22,715 nucleotides of DNA from Priapulus caudatus (taxonomy: Eukaryota > Priapulida > Priapulimorpha > Priapulimorphida > Priapulidae). Under the pieces are notes generated by a model. That model worked only from the letters and a program-made list of their open reading frames with translations, made no database searches and was not told the DNA's origin. Below are positions 1 to 8,800 of this stretch, in pieces (the first letter of the stretch is position 1; each line of letters begins with the position of its first letter). The position numbers and the translations under genes are program-made. Location of the stretch: positions 45,363-68,077 of the forward strand of contig NW_014578583.1 of the NCBI RefSeq assembly GCF_000485595.1. The letters run 5' to 3'.

Positions 1-76
<76 letters not shown>
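1..76. repeat. (TG)n dinucleotide microsatellite
   Basis: Uninterrupted TG dinucleotides from the first base of the window; the tract probably continues to the left. Unlike the interrupted TG tract near 16.3 kb it carries no odd bases. The 174 bases after it hold nothing I recognise. Confidence 0.98.
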
Positions 77-78
<2 letters not shown>

Positions 79-250
79 CTGGTTGTGTTATTTTGCGGCT
101 TGTTAAATAAATGTGTTCTGTTCAGTAAAAGTATAGTTCGTGGTATCCTGAACGCGACAGGTACTATACTTAACCAAATTTAGTGAGAAATAGAAATACT
201 TACTGAAAACTGAGAAAATTAGGGCCAAAAATTTACTGTTAACTGAGATT

Positions 251-1258
251 TGGGGTAGGGAAGACCGGGGACAATTGTAACACTTATTTCCAAATCGGAC
301 ATATCAACTTTATTATAGTTAAATTCTTACTTCAAGGTATATGAAATTAAAGATGCATATCTTGGCTTGAAATATGACTAGGTTTGGGTTAAGTAAAACA
401 AGTTATTTTCAAGCCATTATCATTTCAAAACTGGAAGTAAAGTGTTACAATTGCCCCACAACACGGGGCAATTGTAACACACCAATGGGGCAATTGTAAC
501 ACACCAATGGGGCAATTGTAACACATACAATTGTACCAACAAATCATATCCCTCAGAATGATTTTTTATATTTTTTATAAAGGTGACACGTTGGACAGAT
601 TTTTAACAATTAAACAGCAATTTATAGAACCACAATAAAATAATTTTAATAAAAACTATGACGAATATGCTTGACTCATTTACATATGAATAAAATATAT
701 AAATAGGCTACTTATTGCCTTGTGAACAAAACATATTTACAGACCCATTAATTCAAAGTTATGTAGTTTTCATGTCTGAGCTTATAGATAAGCTACTTTT
801 TTGCCTTATAAACAAAACACATTTTGTAAAACACATACTTTTTATACATGCCAAGGGGCAATTGTAACACGTAACAACATTTGCCCCCGAGGAGACGGCC
901 ATAATTTGGGGGCTGTTTTTGAATCTTAGCATTAGTATTCGTCAATGAAACTTTTACCAAATACAGTACTAAAAACCTATTTTTTTAAGATATACAAATG
1001 ACAGTGATAGCTCAAGTACATATTTGTCCAGAAAAAAACATTACGTAATTCGAGATTTTACTTACCTGCTAAAAAACGATGTTTTGGCTGTCAAATGTTC
1101 TTCGATGCGTAAACCTGCCTACCCTCAGGACAGCATGTGGGGCAATGGAATGTGCATGCGCTGTGAAGAGCGTATACATATAGCACGTTTCTACTAGGAA
1201 TGAGGGCCTCTGTTACATTTGCCCCGTGTTACAATTGTCCCCGGTCTCCCCTACCCCA
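251..1258. mobile_element. Non-autonomous DNA transposon with 33-bp terminal inverted repeats
   Basis: The left end begins TGGGGTAGGG and the right end finishes with its reverse complement. The two termini match over about 33 bases with one mismatch (AAGACC versus GAGACC), each ending in a CAATTGTAACAC core. Inside, the word GGGGCAATTGTAACAC recurs in direct orientation at 465-480, 487-502, 509-524 and 855-870 and once inverted at 442-457. Repeated subterminal words of this kind are often transposase-binding sites. No transposase frame is present, so the copy is non-autonomous. Flanks are ATT on the left and TTA on the right; no clear target-site duplication can be read, so the superfamily is left open. 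Confidence 0.8.
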
Positions 1259-1379
1259 TTACATCAGGGCCCTCTTGAATGTACTGGTCACAAAATAAAT
1301 ACATAACAAACATAGTTTACACTGTTAAATGATGTAAGGCATTTGCAACATATAAATGACAGTGTTAAATTTTCGAACC

Positions 1380-1606
1380 TGTTCCACAGCTTTGTTCACA
1401 GCAGTTCGTAGGTCGTCGTCCGAGACGAGACTTCGCCCACCTGCTTTAATTAAATTGTCATGGCAGAACTTTCGAACAGAACGCTCTGATGTTCCTCTAT
1501 CGTCTGATACATTACTCTTGAGCTAGTCTGCTACCTGCGCGTGTGTCATATGCTGAATTTCTATTAAGTCTTTTATGAGTCCGTGGAATTCTTCTAAACA
1601 TGCCAT
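1380..1606 (-). pseudogene. N-terminal HTH-like ORF fragment, one in-frame stop (integrase/transposase-like?)
   Basis: Reading leftward from an ATG at 1606-1604, about 75 codons are open except for one TAG after codon 27. The translation looks like a real protein: amphipathic helices with a T-H-A-Q-V-A-D turn-helix, then T-S-E-R-S-V-R-K-F-C, then S-D-D-D-L-R-T-A-V. I associate an N-terminal helix-turn-helix followed by SERSVR.FC with ORFs of integrase-bearing mobile elements in aquatic animals, but this is recalled resemblance only. The similarity ends near 1380 (GAACAG then GTTCGA on the reverse strand), perhaps an exon end or a break. It could also be a decayed host exon. Confidence 0.35.
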
Positions 1607-2128
1607 GTTCGATTGTTTAAATGGCAGACGAACAGAGCAGACAGAATCACTACTGGTCCTTTACCGTTTATCGTTGTTGTGCGAGAAAAACGGAAAACGA
1701 ATTCGTTTATCGCTTACCGTTTTTCGTTATCGTGCATGAAAAACAAAAAAAGAAATAACTACCATTTTTCGTTTTTTGTGTTTTGTTTTAAAGTAAGAAA
1801 AACCAAAAGACGGTATATACACGGACCATCCTAGTTCCGGAGACCCCCATTTTCGAACATAGACGGTTCCAGAGCATACCACATTCAACAAACATTAGTT
1901 CCAGAGCCCCCCCCCCCATTTTTGACTTCGCAGTGGCACATACCTACCATAATGTGGAGTGAGTGCCCCCCCCCCCCACCTCCGGGGTTTCATCTCATTG
2001 GTATATGTTGCTCCTTGGTTCTCTGCACAATTTTTTTTTGTCAAAATAGTGCCACGGCAGTGCCGTGCTGCCATGGCGGCCACTACGGCCTTGCCTATGT
2101 ACAGTAACTTTATAGACATAACGCTCAT
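1607..2128. other. Non-coding stretch with C-tracts and short direct repeats
   Basis: No gene seen. A phrase like AGTTCCRGAGNCCCCC followed by ATTTT and CGAA/GACTT occurs near 1831 and again near 1898, and poly-C runs of about 11 lie at 1907 and 1966. Short open frames across the C-tracts on both strands lack codon structure and are treated as chance. Confidence 0.5.
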
Positions 2129-2240
2129 AGGGTCGATGTCTCCCTGCCCTCTGTTTGACCTGGCTTGTTCAAAAAGGGTTAGTCAGAAAGATCTGAAGGA
2201 GCCAGCTAGGTCAAACAAAAGTCAGGGAGACATAGACCCT
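2129..2240. repeat. 112-bp imperfect hairpin (MITE-like)
   Basis: The left arm begins AGGGTCGATGTCTCCCTG and continues to TTTGACCTGGCT. The right arm mirrors it, with AGCCAGCTAGGTCAAA and then CAGGGAGACATAGACCCT. Arms are about 40 bases and the loop is about 30. The symmetric ends suggest a tiny foldback or MITE, but no target-site duplication is evident; a structured RNA cannot be excluded. Confidence 0.7.
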
Positions 2241-2250
2241 ACCTGCATAA

Positions 2251-2312
2251 CTTAATCTCCGCTATCTCTCAGAAATTTTGCGGCGACGCGTGACTGCATA
2301 TACTACCAATCA
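2251..2312 (+). repeat. Upstream block shared by the G1 and G2 promoters (copy 1)
   Basis: Starts CTTAATCTCCGCTAT and runs through GCGGCGACGCGTGACTGCAT. Nearly the same sequence lies at 12378-12440, at a similar distance before G2, and again with extra inserted bases near 16917-16985. Conservation upstream of two gene copies makes it either part of the duplicated unit or a distal promoter element. Confidence 0.75.
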
Positions 2313-2358
2313 GTCAGACGTAAGGCAGTGACAAGCTAGCAAGGTGCCCCTGCGACAC

Positions 2359-2420
2359 ACACCCGCACGCACGCACGCACGTACGTACGCACGCACGCAC
2401 ACACGCACGCACGCACGTAC
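2359..2420. repeat. (CACG/ACGT)n microsatellite abutting the leader block
   Basis: Tetranucleotide ACGC/ACGT repeats end directly at the leader block starting 2421. The same arrangement, microsatellite then leader, is seen at 2603-2638 and at 12815-12862. Confidence 0.85.
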
Positions 2421-2507
2421 GTAGTCGGTTACATCTAGCTGCCTCTATACGTGGACAACGAGACGTACGGGACTATCTGATAGACTGACTTGCATCTGAT
2501 CTGGTGA
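2421..2507 (+). promoter_or_regulatory. Extra upstream copy of the G1 leader/promoter block
   Basis: Begins GTAGTCGGTTACATCTAGCT and continues through GGACAACGAGACG and GACTATCTGATAGACTGACT. It is a partial duplicate of 2639-2742 about 218 bases downstream, but ends before the ATG-proximal part. Whether it is a second promoter, an untranslated exon or inert is not visible. Confidence 0.55.
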
Positions 2508-2638
2508 TTGCATCTGCTAGAACAGGTTTGGAGATTGGGGCACACACTCACACATATATAGGTATATCAGGAGTTAATGAAGACAAATCAGGTTGATGAA
2601 AAATGCACGCACGTACGCACATACGTAGGCCTATATAC

Positions 2639-2742
2639 GTAGTCGGTTACATCTAGCTGCTTCTATACGTTACGTGGACAACGAGACGGGACTATCTGAT
2701 AGACTGACTTGCATCTGGTGAGATATCATCTACATTCCAACG
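2639..2742 (+). promoter_or_regulatory. G1 leader: putative core promoter/5' UTR
   Basis: The 104 bases before the G1 ATG are almost identical to 12863-12961 before the G2 ATG, up to the last bases ATTCCAACG. This is stronger conservation than in most of the intergenic DNA and marks the block as promoter plus 5' UTR. No convincing TATA box lies within the shared part; CTATATACG just upstream in G1 is a weak candidate. The transcription start cannot be placed. Confidence 0.6.
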
Positions 2743-2800
2743 ATGAAGCAGCCAACTCTCCTTCTCATCACTCTATGTGCTCTACTCGTGGTAGTAGCGG
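2743..2800 (+). CDS. G1 exon 1: signal peptide
   Basis: Nineteen codons plus one base, MKQPTLLLITLCALLVVVA, then a GTGAGT donor at 2801. A single Lys precedes a leucine-rich hydrophobic core ending in small residues, a typical secretory signal. The ATG is chosen because it is the first after the conserved leader and is shared with G2. The frame stays open past the donor only because the following minisatellite lacks stops. Confidence 0.9.
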
Positions 2801-5800
2801 GTGAGTTATATTATACATATACAATAGACTCTACAGGGGGTCATACCTATGTGTCCCGGTACCTATGTGTCCCGGTACCTATGTGTCCCAGTACCCAGGT
2901 ACCTATGTGTCCCGGTACCTATGTGTCCCAGTACCCCGGTACCTATGTGTCCCGGTACCTATGTTTTCCAGTACACGAAACAAAGGATTTCAGGATTAAG
3001 CCTAGGCTGTTACGTCAGCAAACAAAAATTTAAAATGATTTTTAGTTAATTTTCAAATACAAAACTGTCAGTTCAGTTCACAATTTTTGCATTAAAAGCG
3101 GGGGACACACCATGCGAAATTCGCATATATCATATTAATATATATTCTATATATCATTATAAATGTTCAATTTTCCATTATCGTTTTTTTTCCATGACTT
3201 TTATATGACTTCCATATATTTTAATATATTATAATGAATGCGATTAATTTTGAGATTAATTCAGAATTTTTTTCGTTTGTGTTAAAAGAATTTTGAGTCC
3301 CGTATTTAAAGGGTTAGGGCTGTAATTCAGTATTATTTCATTTGTAATAAAAGACATTTTAAGGGCGACATACTGAGCATAGTTTTATTCTCTCATGACT
3401 TTAAATAGTTCCCCCTTTTAAGATGGGGGAACATTGGTACCGGGGAACATAGGTACCGGGACACATAGGTACCCGGGTACTGGGATACATAGGTACCGGG
3501 ACACATAGGTACCGGGAAACATAGGTACCGGGACACATAGGTACTTGGGTACTGGGACACATAGGTACCGGGACACATAGGTATGGACCCGATTGTACAT
3601 ATAGCTAGTTCGAATAACCTGCTTGAACTGACTTTTAACACGTTATAAGCAAATCAAACCAAGGAATTAATATGTGAACTGTTGCGTATTTCTCTGTACT
3701 TGTAGACAAGTGTTTTCCATGTTTTCTTAATTTGAAACCACGCTGTTTGTGTTTTAGGTATGCCTACAGCTGGAGACATGCCCCGAGACATGCCCGCATG
3801 TAAGTTAGGCCTATGCAGCGTTAATTCTCACTTATACAAACGTAATAATTAAACTCACAATACTAACGTCCACCCAGCCAGTATAGATACTAAAGTTTTT
3901 TCAAGCTAATTCATGAATTTCATGAGATGTGCTTTTATATAGTTGCTTGACGATCTGCAGCCCGGATATCCGCGCGAAGCGCGCAAACGCCGCGCAGCGG
4001 CGACACAATGACTTAATCGCTGCCCTTATTTAGAATACTTCTCACGAGGCCCTTCTGGGTATAGGATAAAGCCGTATAATCGGTCAATTGAGGAGTTGTG
4101 GCGATTGCAGAAGCCTTTCGACTAGGCACGTAGGGCGAGAATAAATCCAAATACTCGTTTTTGTTGCTTTTTGGCTCGGCGCGCGTCGTTTTCGTGTAGA
4201 AAAATAATTTCCCCTTTTCGCTGATTTATGCCCTGACATTAATTTGGAAGTTATCGCCACCCATAGATGGCGCAACGAGTCCATCTACGTACCATTTTCA
4301 AGTTTTTTTTTAAAAAAACGATCGGCTCCATGACCTAGACTGCCGCGCGGTGCACAGTTCGACACGCTAGCGTAACTCACTTCAGTGTAGCCAATGATAG
4401 TTGGCTGAGTGAAGGTCGGTAGCCGTCTAGCCCTGACTCGTCACTGCCGCATGAACTTCCCGTATCCATCTTAACGCTCCAATCTGATGTTCTCATGTTT
4501 GCCATTATGATTTTATGACGATGTTATCTGGATTCTGGAAAAGCTCCGCCTTCGTGGCGTGGCGTCGTGGCGAGAATTTCGTCAGTCTCTGTGTGATTTC
4601 GCGTGACACAGTTCTCTTACGAACAGAGACATTATGTTTTCATAAGAAGTCAAGTTAGTCAACACGCTTCTTCAAATAGAAACAAAATCAGCTGTTGATG
4701 AGTATTTCTCTTTCAAAATCGTTTGGAGAGCGTACGTACAGCATTTTGCATATATTACACTCGTCCGCAGTGTGCTATATAGCAAAACTTGCGTCTACCC
4801 CTCGCTGGTCGAGGGGGGGCCCTCATATGCTCTTGCTGCAAAAAAAACTTCGCCAGAAAAAACTTGGAACTCGCCTGCTCGCACTTACCTTGACGGTGCA
4901 ACCATATACTATACCAACTGCCCGCTCATCACATAACGCCTCCCTACAACCAGACAACGTCAAAACACGTGTATTGCTAACCTAGCACATACACGTTTTC
5001 TGAGGCTAGTCGAATTTATGATCTTGGCAGTTGCAGCCTTGAATTCTTCGCAAGCTGCAGACTTTGCAGTAACACTGATATGTACAGTCATTGTCGGGCT
5101 TAATTTTACATTACTATCAATATATATAGTGACGGGAAGTATGTACTTGCAGTAGTTGTATAGTGTACGCCAACTTGCGTCTATACCTGATCATGACTTG
5201 ACCTATAGCTAGGCCTAGTCAACTAGTAGATGTCTCGGGAACCGTAAATTAACCCCTATTACAACTAATAGTCATAAGGGCTCAATGTAATACAGAAATG
5301 AATAAACCCCTGAGGCCGATGTGTTCCAGATTCTATTTATAATACAGGTTTTTTTACTGGCCTATAGCTAAGTTCCTACAATATAAATACGATGTATGGT
5401 GTTTGTGCGCGGTTATGCAATGTATTTGCATAACGTGTTACTCGGCTTAGCTTAGTCACTGCGATGGGTAATTCGAGCGTGGGAGCGCAACGTCCCCAGT
5501 CTATAAGCACTTATGTCCGTATGCAGCCATTCTCATTCATGGGCGCATTCACGCGAACGTGAGAAATTCTGTCAGTCTTTATCTGTGATTGTGCGACACA
5601 CAGCTCGGTTACGAAGAGATTAAATTATTTTTTTATAACAAGTCAACAACTTTCACGTCCCCAAATGTCTCCCCTCTGGGTCCCCACTAAATTGCCGAAC
5701 TGTTCGCTGGCAGCCGATGAGGATCCGCTGCGCGGGTGCGCCTTGCAGCGGAATTGCGCGCAAGATCTGCGCTTATAGCGCTTGGGATCAACACCTCCTT

Positions 5801-8800
5801 TTGGCAACGCTTCTATAGTATCCCGTCTCATCTGGATGAGGAGTCGTAATGTTACACGAATAAATTAAGGGAAGGAACGAGAATGGAGGGAAGAGAAAGG
5901 GACGGGATGGTAATGGGAGAGAACAGGAAGGGAAAGGAGGGGTGAGAGTGACTGTATGAGTATGGTATGTGTACGTGTACTTACATATGTGCATACGTGC
6001 ATGCGTGCATGTTAGTGCGCGCTCGCGTGCGTGCGTGCATTCGTGCGTGCGTGCATGTCGATATAGAAAACGAGCATAATAGAAGTAAAGGGTTTACGCT
6101 GTTGAATGTTGCAGGCTCTTGCGTTAGGTGGCCATGTGAACCAGGCTTTCACTCATGTAACACAACTACTCCGGTGTGCAGGTATGTACACCTACTATTC
6201 TATCTGCCTCCATGTAGGCCTAATCAGTGGCTTATAAATACATATATATAAACAACGATTTGTATGTTCTTGATCTAATGCCGTTCATTCACTTATAGTA
6301 AATATACAAATATAGATTCACATTTATAGAATGAATGTGTAAGCATTACTATTGAGTATACATGGTGATATATAACATAGACCATGCTCACACTTAATTA
6401 TACTGAGAAGCAGCATAGAAGGGAGACAAGAGGAGATATTCATAGGTATAGGGAAGTAAGCTAGACCAGGAACCAATAAATAATAGCGTATTTAGCAACG
6501 TGATAATAAAACAGGTAAAATTAAATCGAGATAAAAAACGCAGGCAGTCAGAATCTAGATTAATCCAAGATTCTACTTTTCTGTATATTGACACATTCTC
6601 CTACTCTATATGTGCTGCCATCTGCAGTTTAATTAAGAAGTAAAGACATTTTAGAGTCGCGTTACGGTGAATGCAAGCATGCACGATAACTGTCACTAAC
6701 ACTTGGAATGCTCACTTGTTTCACAGACTAAGATAAGATAAGATAAGATAAGAGAGTTTATTTTATCACTTTCAATATCAGCAGATACAAGGATTTTTAA
6801 CAAAATATAAATAACGTGCAATGAAGAGATGACGAAAAGACCATACGGTCATCTAGTCAGCCAACCCTTAAAGAAATTAATTAAGTATAAAGGCATCTGT
6901 CAAAAGAATAAGATATATGATGAGAAACATTTGAACAAAATGTTTGTATTATAACAATAAAACAAAAACAAAATTGAACATAATTGGACAATAATAGAAC
7001 ATAATAGTACAGTAATCAAATGTTTACATATGCTAATAAAGAATAACTTAAACGGCATATATTACAATTTATGTCAATGGCATGATTAAATGTATGAAAA
7101 ACTAATCAAAATAAATAACAAAACAAACAAAACGGGTTTTCAAACTAAACATACATATGTGAGTAAAGAAATATAGCATATAAAGAAATATACTTATCAA
7201 GAATATGTATAAATTAAGAAGTCACATAAGATAGGAACATGATGAATTGTAAGCATATATAACACCTTTACATACGTTAGATTTGACAATTAATAATTAC
7301 ATGCAAGAGTAATCAGTATCAGAGTACAGTAATCAGTATGTACAGTAATCGAATATTTACATAGTAATCAAGAATAACTTAAATGGCCTATATTACAATT
7401 TATGTCAATGATTGAATGGATAAAAAAACCAGTAAAAAAAACCAGAACAAAACAACACATACAAGCAAAATATCTAGAATAAACAACAGGAGAATCAAAA
7501 TATACTAGGTGTAGTTAGTCATGAAGGAATGTACTGTTGAATCATGTGTGCTTTGTACGCATAGCTGAACGTTTTAATGGTACGTTATTTAGTAATTGTA
7601 TTAATGGCATTCCAAAGTTTTGCTCCTGCAGATTTGATGGATTTAAAACCAATAGTTGTAGATACTCTAGGAATATACTATAGGTTAGTTGCTGCTCTAG
7701 TTTGATAATGATGTGTATCAGAAGTTCTCTTAAAGTAGTTGCAAAACAATTCAGGGAGAGTCCTTGTATTGTATTTATACATAAATTTACCTAACTCTAG
7801 ATTATAGATGTCGATTAGTTTAAGTAAATGCAATTCGTGGAAATAAGGGGTTGCAGGGTCTCTCCAGTGAGCAAATTTTACAAGTTTGATAATTTTATTT
7901 TGAGCTGTTTGTAGAGGTTTCAGTGTAGTTTTGTTGGCTGTACCCCATGTTAATACTGCGTATGTTAGATACGGATAAACCAGTGAATAATATTAAGTAG
8001 TAAGCAGATCTTGTGGAATATAGTGTCTAAGTTTAGATATAATACCTGTTGATCTTGCAATTTTTGCCGAAATATAGGTAATATGATTCTTCCATGTAAG
8101 ACGATTATCAATGAAGATTCCTAGATATTTTATAGTGGATGTAGAAGGAAGATGGTGGTTTCCCATTTTCACGCTAAAGTTGTTGTTCTGTTTCTTTGAG
8201 TTAGAAATAATCATGAACTTAGTTTTCTAATAGTTGACTGATAGGATATTTGCTGATATCCACGTGTCAATTTTTTTAATTTCGGTATTAACTACCTCTA
8301 AGTGTTGAAGATCACCGATATTTTTATTTGTCATAAATAGGTTAGTATCATCAGCAAAAAGTCTGGTGTTAAAATTGGTAACATTGGGGAGATCGTTAAC
8401 ATAAATAAGAAAGAATAGTGGACCTAGGGTAGATCCTTGAGGGACACCACAGGTCGTCTCAGCCAAGTTTGATTTGTATGAATTTATAGATGTATAGTGA
8501 TCGAAAAAAATCTAAAGCCAAACCTCTGATACAATAATGTTCCAGCTTTGTGAGTAATATATTGTGGTTAACTGTATCGAAAGCTTTAGAAAGGTCCAGA
8601 AAAATGCAGCAAGTATGCAGTCGAGAGTCTACTGTATTAACCAAGTTATCAAAGATTTCAGCTGTAGCTAGCGCAGTAGAGTAGTTTTTTCGAAACCCAA
8701 ATTGATACGTATTAAAAACATTATTCTGATTTAAAAATTTCGTGAGGCGAAGATATAAATTAGTTTTTCAAAATTGTTTGATAATGGTGATAAGAGAGAG

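Larger units (their letters stand above)
3958..5840. mobile_element. 1.9-kb insertion in G1 intron 2, identity unknown
   Basis: Intron 2 is about 430 bases in G2, but 2315 in G1. Homology to G2/G5 stops after TATAGTTG near 3957 and resumes at ATGAGGAGTCGTAATG near 5841, so the segment between was inserted in G1 or lost elsewhere. Its left end carries two adjacent GC-rich hairpins (CGCGC-GAA-GCGCG at 3971-3983 and GCCGC-GCA-GCGGC at 3989-4001) and its right end is also GC-rich. No transposase, RT or clear terminal repeat is visible, and the short frames inside (for example 4695-4985) look random. Confidence 0.55.

Noticed and set aside
2743-3033. 96-codon frame continuing the G1 signal peptide into P-M-C-P-G-T-Y repeats
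   Set aside because: Only the first 19 codons are shared with G2. A GTGAGT donor ends the exon at 2800, and the rest is the intronic minisatellite.
2845-3586. CRISPR-like array of GGTACC-containing repeats
   Set aside because: Units are contiguous with no unique spacers, and the context is a eukaryotic intron.
3393-3641. Reverse-strand Cys/Tyr/Val-rich repeat protein
   Set aside because: Inverted copy of the same minisatellite; no conserved start and no non-repeat domain.
4695-4985. 96-codon forward frame in the intron-2 insertion
   Set aside because: No recognisable motif or conserved counterpart, and no splice or promoter context.
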